Origin: Stomatobaculum sp. F0698
Lineage (GTDB): Bacteria; Bacillota; Clostridia; Lachnospirales; Lachnospiraceae
Assembly (NCBI RefSeq): GCF_030644385.1
Contig: NZ_CP130060.1
Span: forward strand, 1,178,001-1,242,000
DNA length: 64,000 nucleotides
Direction of reading: 5' to 3'
The translations under genes were made by a program, and so were the position numbers. The first letter of the stretch is position 1; every line of letters begins with the position of its first letter. The notes below the pieces were generated by a model that saw nothing but the letters and a program-made list of their open reading frames with translations, was not told the origin of the DNA and made no database searches. Below, one piece after another: positions 55,137-62,864 of the stretch.

Positions 55137-55907
55137 TTATCCCTCTAAACTCGCCGCAATCACATCCGCCATGGTATAAGGTCCCGGCTTCTGTCCCGCG
55201 AGAAACTTTGCTGCCTCCACTGCACCCTGCGCAAAAATGCGTCGCGAATACGCGCGGTGACTTAAGCTCAACACCTCGTCTTCACCGGCGTAAAGCACAT
55301 CGTGGTCACCCGGTATCGTGCCGCCGCGCACCGCGGAAATGCCGATTTCGTCCTGTTCCCGCGCCGTGTGCCGCGGCTCGCGGTCATAGACGTAGTGAAA
55401 GCGCTCATTGCAGGCTGCGTTAATCTCGTCCGCAATTGCAAGCGCGGTTCCGCTCGGAGCATCCACCTTTCTTCTGTGATGCTTCTCGACAATCTCAATG
55501 TCAAAGCCCTTCGCCGCGAGCACATTTGCCGCTTCCGCCGCAAGCTTCATCAAAAGATTCACTCCGAGCGACATATTCGCACTCCGAAGGATCGCAACCT
55601 TCTCCTGAAGGCTCGCAATGCGCGTAAGCTGCGCTTCGCTGAGACCCGTCGTGCAGATGACCGCGGGCATGCCTGTGCGCTCCGCAAAATCGAGCACGGC
55701 ATCCACCGCCGGCGCAACCGAAAAGTCGATTAAGACATCCGCGCACTCTTTGGTAAGCTTCGAAAAATCCGCATAGACCGGGTATTCCGTCGCAAGTTCC
55801 GCGCGGTCCACACCGGCAACAATCTTCACTGTTTCATCGGACGCCGCAAAAGCGCTGACCTCCCGGCCCATGTGGCCGGAACATCCGTTTAATAAAATTC
55901 TGATCAC
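55137..55907 (-). CDS. dapB: 4-hydroxy-tetrahydrodipicolinate reductase
   Basis: NAD(P)H-dependent second step specific to DAP and lysine synthesis. The 256-residue protein has the Rossmann motif NGCSGHMG, the catalytic EKHHRRKVDAPSGTA near residue 140, and a late GAVEAAKFLAGQ segment. It overlaps dapA by 4 nt. DAP made here feeds MurE. Confidence 0.96.
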   Translation of the reverse strand: MIRILLNGCSGHMGREVSAFAASDETVKIVAGVDRAELATEYPVYADFSKLTKECADVLIDFSVAPAVDAVLDFAERTGMPAVICTTGLSEAQLTRIASLQEKVAILRSANMSLGVNLLMKLAAEAANVLAAKGFDIEIVEKHHRRKVDAPSGTALAIADEINAACNERFHYVYDREPRHTAREQDEIGISAVRGGTIPGDHDVLYAGEDEVLSLSHRAYSRRIFAQGAVEAAKFLAGQKPGPYTMADVIAASLEG

Positions 55908-56794
55908 AGGATTCCGTACTCCTTCATTGCCTTCTTAAGGCTCTCCAAATTAGCCGTTTCCATCTCGCAGAGCGGCAGACGCAGCGGTCCGACCTCCTTG
56001 CCCATCAGGTTCATCGCGGTCTTTACAGGAATCGGATTCACTTCGATGAAAAGCTGATGGATAAGTTCCGCCGCCTCAATCTGCATGGCAGCTGCCTTCT
56101 TGACATCTCCGTCCAGCATGGCGCGGCAGAGCTCATGGGTCTTTCGGGGTGCCACACAGGCGAGCACCGAAATGACGCCCTTTGCGCCGAGCGACATGAG
56201 CGGAATAATCTGGTCATCGTTGCCGGAGTAGAGGTCAAATTCGTGGCCGTCCAAAAATTCGAGCGTGCGCAAAATATTCGTAAAGTTGCCGCTCGCTTCC
56301 TTCATGCCGACAATATTCGAAACAGTCTTTCCGAGGTAGGCGGCTGTCTCCGGCTGAATCGTGAGTCCGGTTCTGCTCGGGATGTTGTAGAGCAGACAGG
56401 GAATCTTCACCGCATGCGCAATCTGCGTATAGTGGTGAATCAGGCCCTTCTGCGTCGCCTTATTATAATAGGGGGAAACCAGCAAGAGACCGTCCGCGCC
56501 GTACTTCTCGGACTCGATTGACATCTCGATTGCCGTGTCCGTCGAATTGGAGCCGCTGCCCGCGACAACCGGAATTCTGTGGTTTACAATTTCAACGCTG
56601 CGCTGAATCACGCGGAGATGCTCTTCGTGCGTGAGTGTCGATGCCTCTCCCGTGGTTCCGCAGGCAATCAACGCGTCCGTGCCCTCGGCAATCTGCTCCT
56701 CAATGAGCTCCTCGAGCTTCTCGTAATTGACCGTGAGATCGTCATTCATCGGTGTTATCAGGGCAACACCCGAGCCCTCAAAAATGCTTTCCAT
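55904..56794 (-). CDS. dapA: 4-hydroxy-tetrahydrodipicolinate synthase
   Basis: Condenses pyruvate with aspartate semialdehyde, the first committed DAP/lysine step. The 296-residue TIM-barrel protein has GSGVALITPM, ACGTTGEASTLTHEEH, the Tyr in YNIPSRTG, and the Schiff-base Lys in GMKEASGN near residue 162. First gene of the dapA-dapB-purC-like-TM1266-hydE-hydG series. No lysine riboswitch in the roughly 125-nt leader. Confidence 0.97.
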   Translation of the reverse strand: MESIFEGSGVALITPMNDDLTVNYEKLEELIEEQIAEGTDALIACGTTGEASTLTHEEHLRVIQRSVEIVNHRIPVVAGSGSNSTDTAIEMSIESEKYGADGLLLVSPYYNKATQKGLIHHYTQIAHAVKIPCLLYNIPSRTGLTIQPETAAYLGKTVSNIVGMKEASGNFTNILRTLEFLDGHEFDLYSGNDDQIIPLMSLGAKGVISVLACVAPRKTHELCRAMLDGDVKKAAAMQIEAAELIHQLFIEVNPIPVKTAMNLMGKEVGPLRLPLCEMETANLESLKKAMKEYGIL

Positions 56795-56885
56795 GCATTT
56801 CCTCCGTCTTCACATCCGTGATCGAATCCAATGCGTTCCGTAGCCGTATTTCTGTCATCAAACCGCAGGCGCGGCGCTTCTCGAC

Positions 56886-56909
56886 GAAGTCTCTCTCAAA
56901 TGAGACTTC
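56886..56909 (-). promoter_or_regulatory. hairpin in the dapA leader
   Basis: Inverted repeat with 8-bp arms GAAGTCTC (56886-56893) and GAGACTTC (56902-56909) around 8 nt, within the untranslated leader between the predicted promoter and dapA. Too small for a lysine riboswitch. Confidence 0.4.
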
Positions 56910-56921
56910 CTCCGCAATATT

Positions 56922-56950
56922 ATCGTAACATAGCGTTTTTTGAAAAGCAA
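56922..56950 (-). promoter_or_regulatory. promoter of the dapA operon
   Basis: Minus-strand -35 TTGCTT (56945-56950), 17-bp spacer, -10 TACGAT (56922-56927). An overlapping GATAAT shifted 3 nt could serve as the -10 instead. Confidence 0.45.
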
Positions 56951-56987
56951 GGCAGGGCTCCCCGCCCGCTGCGGCTCTGTCTCCGCC

Positions 56988-57024
56988 AAAAAGGGGGAAG
57001 AGCCGTCAAAGCTCTTCCCCCTTT
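56988..57024 (-). terminator. terminator after the first tandem paralogue
   Basis: Perfect 14-bp stem (56990-57003 with 57011-57024) with a 7-nt loop followed by TTTTT on the minus strand, 5 nt after the stop codon of the gene at 57029. Confidence 0.9.
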
Positions 57025-57028
57025 CGTC

Positions 57029-57532
57029 TCAGCTCTCCTGATAGACGATGATGTACGCTTTCACATTCTCGCTCCCCTTCACCAGCGTCAGCGGAACGCT
57101 GAGCACATCGCGCGGCACATCGCCTTTGTAATATTCCCTCCGCTCCTCCGGGGAGTAGGCATACATTGCGACCGAGTAGCTGTGTCCCTTCTCGAGCTCT
57201 GCATCAAACTCTACCTTCTCGCTCTCGAGGTTGATGTTCTGTCCCAAAGCGCTGACTTCCGTGCTCTGATATACTCCCGCAATTCTGTGGGAGCCCTCCG
57301 GAAGCGCGACAATCTTCTCAAGATTCTCTCCGCTCACCGTCTCAAAGAGAGCCAGGTCCCGACCGTCAATCGAAAACTTCTTTCCGTAGAGATGCAGGAG
57401 CGCCTTGTCCGCATTTGACGCCAGGTAGTCCGTTGCCTTACTTTTGCGCTTCTTCTGGACGCTCATCATAATCACAAAGAGCAGCGCCCAGACACCCACC
57501 ACAATCGCAACAATCAGCTTAGTGTCAATCAT
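57029..57532 (-). CDS. membrane-anchored protein of unknown function, tandem paralogue A
   Basis: A 167-residue protein with one N-terminal membrane helix (residues 6-24), a basic KKRKSK stop, then a soluble domain with DLALFETVS, VALPEGSHRIAGVYQS, AMYAYSPEERREY and VPLTLVKGSE.VKAYIIVYQ. No family recognised. It is a close paralogue of the protein at 58382-58906. GGAGGG lies 7 nt before the ATG at 57532 (MIDTKLIV); a longer start at 57547 is less likely because the paralogue starts at the equivalent Met. Ends at a strong terminator. Confidence 0.75.
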   Translation of the reverse strand: MIDTKLIVAIVVGVWALLFVIMMSVQKKRKSKATDYLASNADKALLHLYGKKFSIDGRDLALFETVSGENLEKIVALPEGSHRIAGVYQSTEVSALGQNINLESEKVEFDAELEKGHSYSVAMYAYSPEERREYYKGDVPRDVLSVPLTLVKGSENVKAYIIVYQES

Positions 57533-57815
57533 TTTCTCTCCCTCCAAAAGTGAATGCGTTGTAGCTACTTTTTTGAAACCCCTGTTTTACCGCTTCCCCT
57601 TCGCTTCACAGACTGACCGTGCACCTTTCTGTGCCTGCCGTATTGCCTGCCTAAGACAGGACAGCGGTGCAGACAGCCGAAACCGGGCATCTTCTCGCAC
57701 ACTTGCCGCAGCCTATGCAACTGTCATCCGCGGAAAAGCGACGGGGCTTACACTTGATTTCAAGTGTAAATCGACTGTGCAAGCAGGTCAAGCGAATGCA
57801 TCGGCGCGCGCGGCC
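57533..57815. other. intergenic region between GrpB-like gene and paralogue A
   Basis: About 283 bases without a gene. Holds the leader of paralogue A (57533-57654), similar to the leader of paralogue B but with about 45 extra bases, and a 22-bp palindrome at 57748-57769. No clear promoter seen. Confidence 0.5.
57748..57769. repeat. 22-bp perfect palindrome
   Basis: Arms TTACACTTGA (57748-57757) and TCAAGTGTAA (57760-57769) around TT, 46 nt after the GrpB-like stop codon. It has no T-run and could be an operator or a weak hairpin. Confidence 0.6.
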
Positions 57816-58385
57816 TCACACATACCGCGCGCCATAGGCCGCCTTCGCCGCCTCTGTCTGCCTCCGAATAAACGCGGTTTTACCTTCCGTGTAGGCATCC
57901 CGGTTATGCGCATACTGTTTCCAAAGTCGCATTTTCAGCGCCTCGTATTCCCGCGCACATTCCGGATGATCCAGCAAATAATCTCTGAAATAGAGTTCGT
58001 CGTTGTCACCGCGATAACGGAGGTGTAAATGAATCACCTCATCCGCAAAGCCCTGCTCGGTGTAACCCAAGTGCAGAAAGATTCTGCCTTCTTCGGTGTA
58101 CTTCCGCGTAAAGCCCTGTGCCTCAATCTCCTGCGCCACGGCCTCCATATCTGTCCCCGGGGCCAGTTCAATCATCACATCGACTATATTTTTGGCCCAA
58201 ATTCCGGGTATGGCCGTACTTCCGACATGGCTGATGCGAAACGGAACATAGGCTGCCAAGACCTCTTTGAATCGCGCTTCCGCCGCCGCATAGATCGCTG
58301 CCCACTGCGGCTTCGGCTCTGTCAAAAAGATAGGGAAGAGCTGCCAAAGCTCTTCCTGCGTTAAATCGCTCAGCTTCCTAGTCAT
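57816..58385 (-). CDS. GrpB-family (UPF0157) protein, nucleotidyltransferase fold
   Basis: A 189-residue protein of the GrpB/UPF0157 family, distant members of the nucleotidyltransferase fold; some relatives are fused to dephospho-CoA kinase. Key features are ISHVGSTAIPGIWAKNIVDVMIEL near residue 50, EVIHLHLRYRGDNDELYFRDYL and a C-terminal YTEGKTAFI segment. Function of stand-alone members is unknown. Its ATG overlaps the stop codon of paralogue B, so the two are translationally coupled. Confidence 0.85.
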   Translation of the reverse strand: MTRKLSDLTQEELWQLFPIFLTEPKPQWAAIYAAAEARFKEVLAAYVPFRISHVGSTAIPGIWAKNIVDVMIELAPGTDMEAVAQEIEAQGFTRKYTEEGRIFLHLGYTEQGFADEVIHLHLRYRGDNDELYFRDYLLDHPECAREYEALKMRLWKQYAHNRDAYTEGKTAFIRRQTEAAKAAYGARYV

Positions 58386-58906
58386 GACTCTTCCCCTTCG
58401 TCTACGTTATCCTGATAGACAATGATATACGCCTTCACATCCTCGCTCCCCTTGACCAGCGTCAGCGGAATGCTGAGCACATCGCGCGGCACATCGCCTT
58501 TGCAATATTCTCTCCGCTCATCCGGGGAGTAGGCATACATCGCAATCGAATAGCGGCGTCCCTTCTCGAGCTCCAAATCAAATTCCACCCTCTCGCTCTC
58601 CAGCTTGATGTTCTTTCCCGGCGCACGGACCTCAGGGCTCTCATAAATACCCGCAATTCTGTGCGAACCCTCCGGGAGCGCAACAATCTCCTGAAGCTTC
58701 TTTGCGCTCACCGTCTCAAAGAGGGCAAGATCCCGACCGTCAATCCAAAACTTCTTCCCGCAGAGCTGCAGGAGCGCCTTGTCCGCGTTCGCTGTCAGGT
58801 AGGCCTCCACCTTACTGTTACGCTTCTTCCGGATGCTCGTCATAATCGCAGAGAGCAGGAGCCATACGCCACCCACAATCGCAAAAAATGCTTTGGTGTC
58901 AATCAT
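58382..58906 (-). CDS. membrane-anchored protein of unknown function, tandem paralogue B
   Basis: A 174-residue paralogue of the protein at 57029-57532, aligning over its whole length: one membrane helix (residues 6-24), then DGRDLALFETVS, VALPEGSHRIAGIYES, YSIAMYAYSPDERREY and GDVPRDVLSIPLTLVKGSE, plus an acidic tail. The similarity reaches into the upstream DNA (to about 58978), showing a segmental duplication. It precedes the GrpB-like gene with a 4-nt overlap and follows the beta-helix gene by 81 nt. Confidence 0.75.
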   Translation of the reverse strand: MIDTKAFFAIVGGVWLLLSAIMTSIRKKRNSKVEAYLTANADKALLQLCGKKFWIDGRDLALFETVSAKKLQEIVALPEGSHRIAGIYESPEVRAPGKNIKLESERVEFDLELEKGRRYSIAMYAYSPDERREYCKGDVPRDVLSIPLTLVKGSEDVKAYIIVYQDNVDEGEES

Positions 58907-58987
58907 TTTCTTTCCCTCCCGCTTTCCCCATCCGATTCACATACTGTCCGTGTGCCTTAGTGTGCTTGCCGTATTGGATGGCAACTC

Positions 58988-59662
58988 TCAATTTTGTTTT
59001 ATGACGATGTTCTCCGCACTCTTCACAATTGAATTCGCGGGCACGGGGCCGCGCACCGAGGTGAGCGGGTATATCATCGTGTTCTTACCGACTATCGATC
59101 CCGGGTTTAAGACCGTACCGCAACCGATTTCGACATAGTCGCCGAGTATGGCGCCGATTTTTCGAAGGCCTGTCTCAAGCGGACCCTCGTCGGTACGGAT
59201 TACGATATTCTTCCGGTCCGACTTGATATTGCTCGTAATCGAACCCGCGCCCATGTGCGCATGGTAGCCGAGAATGGAATCGCCCACATAGTTATAGTGC
59301 GGTGCTTCCACCGAATCAAAGAGCAGCGAATTCTTGAATTCACAGGAATTGCCGGCCACACTGCCCGAACCGATTACGACATTGCCGCGGAAAAACGCGC
59401 AGTGGCGAAGCTCGGCTCCCGCACAGACAATCAGCGGACCCGTGAGGCTCACACTCGGCGCAACTTTGGCGCTCTTATGAATCCAAATTTGCTCGCCCCG
59501 CTCTTCGTATTCGTCCGGCGAAAGCTGCGGGCCTACCGCACGTATCCACTCCCCCAGGGCGGGAAGCGCCTCATAGGGATAACGAAACTGCGCGAGAAAG
59601 TCCCCCGCCATGCTGTGCGTCAAGTCAAACAGCGCTTTTACTTCTATTTCCCTTGCTTTCAT
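58988..59662 (-). CDS. left-handed beta-helix transferase-like protein (GlmU C-domain-like)
   Basis: A 224-residue protein with hexapeptide repeats from about residue 65 to 215 (IWIHKSAKVAPSVSLTGPL, NVVIGSGSVAGNSCEF, YVGDSILGYHAHMGAG, IGCGTVLNPGSIVGKN), as in GlmU-type acetyltransferases and related sugar-nucleotide proteins. The catalytic pyrophosphorylase domain is absent; residues 1-60 are helical. It starts one base after the topB stop. Such proteins are often annotated as UDP-GlcNAc pyrophosphorylases without direct evidence; the substrate is unknown. Confidence 0.8.
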   Translation of the reverse strand: MKAREIEVKALFDLTHSMAGDFLAQFRYPYEALPALGEWIRAVGPQLSPDEYEERGEQIWIHKSAKVAPSVSLTGPLIVCAGAELRHCAFFRGNVVIGSGSVAGNSCEFKNSLLFDSVEAPHYNYVGDSILGYHAHMGAGSITSNIKSDRKNIVIRTDEGPLETGLRKIGAILGDYVEIGCGTVLNPGSIVGKNTMIYPLTSVRGPVPANSIVKSAENIVIKQN

Positions 59663-61708
59663 TTACTTACTGCCTCCTTTTCGCCGCGGCGCGCGCGGCT
59701 TCTCCGCCGGATAATACGGCTTACTCGCCTCAAAGGCCTCGCGAAGCCGGTAGCTCGCACTCTGCGCCGCCGCCTGCTCCGTTCGCCTCGCCACAAAGTC
59801 GCGGAGCTTTTCCATATAGGCCTCTTCCGTAATTTCGCCCTGCTGTACCATGGTGAGCCCCTTTTCCCAGCTCGCGGTGAGCTCCGGGCGGAGTAGGGGC
59901 TGCATGGAAAGATTAACTGTCACCGCAATCAATTCGCCGAGCTGGGTCGGCGTGATAATCTGGGTCTTTCCGTTCAGCGCAAGGTAACGGTTACCGACCA
60001 GTTTTTTGAGTATCTCCGCGCGCGTCGCACTGGTGCCGATGCCGGAGCCCTTAATTTGGCTGCGGAGCTCCTCATCCTCGATCAGCTGTCCCGCATTCTC
60101 CATCGCGAGTATCATGCTGCCCGAGGTATAACGCTTCGGCGGCGAGGTCTCCCCCTCCCGAAGTTCGAACTGCTCCGCAGCAATCCGCTCTCCTTTTTTG
60201 CAGGCCGCAAGGGCTTCGGCGAGCGCCTTTGAGCCGCTGTTCTCTGCCTCGCCCTCTTCTTCCTTCTCTTTCTCCTCTTTGTCCTTCTGCTTCTTCTCGC
60301 CGGATACCTTGAGCCAGCCCTCTTCCGTGAGGGAGCGCACGCCGGCAAAGAAGTGCTCCTTTCCGAACAAGAGCTCCAGAGAGCGCTTTTCATAGACCGC
60401 GGGCGGGTAAAAAACGGCCAGGAAACGGCGGGCTATCATCTCATAAATCTGAGCGGAGAGTGGGGAAAGCCCGGAGAGGGCCCCAAGTCCCTGCCCGGTC
60501 GGAATCAGCGCATAGTGGTCGGTAATCTGCTTGTCGTCCGTATAGCGGCTCTTCGCGATGCCCTTGTAACTGCCGTTTGTCAGCACCTCCTGCGCGAAGC
60601 CGCCGACCGCCTGTACCCGCGTGAGCCCGCTCAGGTTCTTTTGGATTTCCTTTGCGACCGCCGAAGAAAGCACGCGCGCATCGGTTCTCGGGTAGGTGAT
60701 CAACTTTTTTTCGTAGAGCTCCTGCGCGACTTTAAGAGTCTGATCCGGGCTAATCTTAAAGCGCCGCGCACAGTCGTTCTGCAGTTCCGCCAAATTATAA
60801 AGAAGAGGCGGCCGCTTGACTTCCTTCTTTTTTTCGTTCTTTAAGAGTTCGGCAGTGCCCGGGAGTGCCGCGGAGAGCTGCCGCAGAAATTCCTCGGCAT
60901 CTTCACGCTTTAAGAAGCCGTTGTTCTTATAGAGCCGCGAAAAGCCCTCGTAAGCCGAGCCCTTCTCCGCGCGCCACTCGCCGAAAAAGCGCTGCCCCGC
61001 CACTTCGAATTTTGCGAAAATGCGGTAAAACACGGTCTTTTGAAAGGCGCGTATCTCCATCTCGCGTTTCACGACCATGCCGAGCACGCAGGTCATCACC
61101 CGTCCCACCGAGACTACAATGTAGCGCTGCTTTAAAAGAGAAGCGAGCGCGGAACCGTAACGCAGGGTGAGCACGCGGGAAAAGTTGATGCCCATCAGAT
61201 AGTCTTCCTTCGCGCGGAGATAGGCCGCCGCCGAGAGGTTTTGATAGGCACTCCAATCCTTTGCCTCCGCGACACCGCGCCGTATTTCGTCCTCGGTCTG
61301 GGAGTCAATCCAGACGCGCTTTCTCGTTTTCTCCGCGGGAACCCCGGCCATCTGATCGACCAGGCGGTAGATGTACTCTCCCTCTCGCCCCGAGTCGGTG
61401 CAGATATAGATGGTGTCTACATCCGCGCGCGTCAGCAGGCGCTTCACAATCTCAAACTGCTTTTTGACCTCCGGAATCACCTCATAGCGGAAGGGCTCCG
61501 GCAAAAAGGGCAGGGTGTCGAGAGACCACTTTTTATAGCGCTCATCGTAAACCTCGGGATAGCTCATCGTGATGAGATGTCCCACGCACCAGGTCACAAT
61601 GCTGTCTCCGGACTCGAGATAACCGTCCTGCCGACGCCCCGACACACCGAGTACCCGGGCAAATTCGAGCGCTACACTCGGTTTCTCCGCAATAAACAGC
61701 CGCTTCAG
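59663..61708 (-). CDS. topB: DNA topoisomerase III-type (type IA), apparent CTG start
   Basis: Type IA topoisomerase of 681 residues that passes single strands through a protein-linked break. The Toprim Glu is in RLFIAEKPS at the very start, and the catalytic Tyr is in LITYPRTDARV near residue 330. The Toprim acid motif reads TDSGREGE where the usual form is D-x-D-REGE, so the second Asp is Gly. The start codon appears to be CTG at 61708: it overlaps the galM stop as CTGA, has GGAGGG 6 nt upstream, and corresponds to the conserved initiator Met. Upstream in-frame ATG lies inside galM. A Lys/Glu linker at about residues 455-490 is low complexity. Confidence 0.9.
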   Translation of the reverse strand: MKRLFIAEKPSVALEFARVLGVSGRRQDGYLESGDSIVTWCVGHLITMSYPEVYDERYKKWSLDTLPFLPEPFRYEVIPEVKKQFEIVKRLLTRADVDTIYICTDSGREGEYIYRLVDQMAGVPAEKTRKRVWIDSQTEDEIRRGVAEAKDWSAYQNLSAAAYLRAKEDYLMGINFSRVLTLRYGSALASLLKQRYIVVSVGRVMTCVLGMVVKREMEIRAFQKTVFYRIFAKFEVAGQRFFGEWRAEKGSAYEGFSRLYKNNGFLKREDAEEFLRQLSAALPGTAELLKNEKKKEVKRPPLLYNLAELQNDCARRFKISPDQTLKVAQELYEKKLITYPRTDARVLSSAVAKEIQKNLSGLTRVQAVGGFAQEVLTNGSYKGIAKSRYTDDKQITDHYALIPTGQGLGALSGLSPLSAQIYEMIARRFLAVFYPPAVYEKRSLELLFGKEHFFAGVRSLTEEGWLKVSGEKKQKDKEEKEKEEEGEAENSGSKALAEALAACKKGERIAAEQFELREGETSPPKRYTSGSMILAMENAGQLIEDEELRSQIKGSGIGTSATRAEILKKLVGNRYLALNGKTQIITPTQLGELIAVTVNLSMQPLLRPELTASWEKGLTMVQQGEITEEAYMEKLRDFVARRTEQAAAQSASYRLREAFEASKPYYPAEKPRAPRRKGGSK

Positions 61709-62787
61709 TTTGCTCCCTCCGTCTTCAAAAAGCCGCCGAAGCGGTAGATGCTGGTCGTCCGGAAGCTCTCGCCTGCGCCGATAACAGGTTGCACCCAGTC
61801 TGGGTGGTGTAATGCATCCGGAAAGCACTGGGTCTCAAAGCAGTAGCCGCCGCGTCTTTGGTAGACCGCACCGCCCTTGCCGATCGGCGTGCCATCGCCG
61901 AGCCAGTTCGCCGTATAGAACTGAAGCCCAGGACGGTCCGTGAAGACCGAGAGGGTTCTGCCGCTCGCCGGGTCGAAGGCACTCGCCGCAAAGCGCAGGC
62001 TGCCGTCATAGCCGTTTAAGGCAAAGTTGTGGTCGTAGCCGTGCCCGAAAATAAGCTGTTCTTCCGGCGCGTCAATGTCCCGCCCGATCGGCTTTTCTAT
62101 CGTAAAATCGAAGGCCGTGCCCGCGACCGCCCGAACTTCTCCGGTCGGAATCGAGACCGCATCGGTCGGCGTGAAATAATCCGCGTCAATCCTCACTTCC
62201 TGCGCGCTTACCTCCCCCGCGTCATGCCCCGCCAGGTTAAAGTAGGCGTGGTTCGTCGGATTAAAGACCGTGTGCTTTGCTCCGCTTAAGTTCGCCGCAT
62301 AGTGAATTTCCACCGCGGAGTCCGCCGTGAGGCGATAGGTCACGGAAATGAAAAGCGTGCCCGGAAAGCCCTGGCTGCCGTCCGGCTCTTCCAGCGAGAA
62401 GCGGACCGCATTCTCTTCCTCCAGTACCTCTGCGCGGAAGAGGCGTTTCCACCAGCCGTCCGGTCCCGAGTGGAGACTGTTTTCCCCCTGGTTTTTTGCG
62501 AGCTGATAGTGCTTGCCGTCGAGCTCAAAGCAGGCACCGGCAATGCGATTTGCATGCCGCCCGACAATGCCGCCGAGACAGCCCGGATTTCTCTCGTAAA
62601 TCGCGGGATCGTCGTAGCCCAGTATCACATCGACCGTTTTTCCGTCTCCTGCGGGCAGCTCCATGCCGACCCAAGCCGCGCCGAGATCCGTAAAGCGCGC
62701 GCAAGCACCTGCTTGATTGCTGAGCTCATAGAGCTTTGCCTCCCTGCCCTCCGAGAAGGTACCGAAACTTCTCTGTTTCACTGCCAT
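61705..62787 (-). CDS. galM: aldose 1-epimerase (galactose mutarotase)
   Basis: Interconverts alpha and beta anomers of glucose and galactose. The 360-residue protein has GRHANRIAGACFELDGK (substrate Arg), NPTNHAYFNLAGHDAG (catalytic His), and FGHGYDHNFAL. The catalytic Glu region is GYCFETQCFPDALHHP near residue 325. GGAGG is 7 nt before the ATG at 62787. Its stop overlaps the topB start. Stand-alone here, with no other Leloir genes seen. Confidence 0.93.
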   Translation of the reverse strand: MAVKQRSFGTFSEGREAKLYELSNQAGACARFTDLGAAWVGMELPAGDGKTVDVILGYDDPAIYERNPGCLGGIVGRHANRIAGACFELDGKHYQLAKNQGENSLHSGPDGWWKRLFRAEVLEEENAVRFSLEEPDGSQGFPGTLFISVTYRLTADSAVEIHYAANLSGAKHTVFNPTNHAYFNLAGHDAGEVSAQEVRIDADYFTPTDAVSIPTGEVRAVAGTAFDFTIEKPIGRDIDAPEEQLIFGHGYDHNFALNGYDGSLRFAASAFDPASGRTLSVFTDRPGLQFYTANWLGDGTPIGKGGAVYQRRGGYCFETQCFPDALHHPDWVQPVIGAGESFRTTSIYRFGGFLKTEGAN

Positions 62788-62852
62788 TTTCTCACCTCCG
62801 CTGTCAGAATGCCCGGCCCGCGGGCACTGCGCTTTCAATTCTCAATCTTTTT

Positions 62853-62861
62853 ATTTTAGCA
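62853..62861 (-). promoter_or_regulatory. extended -10 promoter for galM-topB
   Basis: Minus-strand TGC-TAAAAT (62853-62861), the same extended -10 seen upstream of purB; no good -35. Predicted start about 60 nt before the galM ATG. Confidence 0.35.
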
Positions 62862-62864
62862 CAT

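Noticed and set aside
56795..56930. Lysine riboswitch upstream of dapA
   Set aside because: The leader is about 125 nt, too short for the roughly 170-nt lysine aptamer, and only one small hairpin is present.
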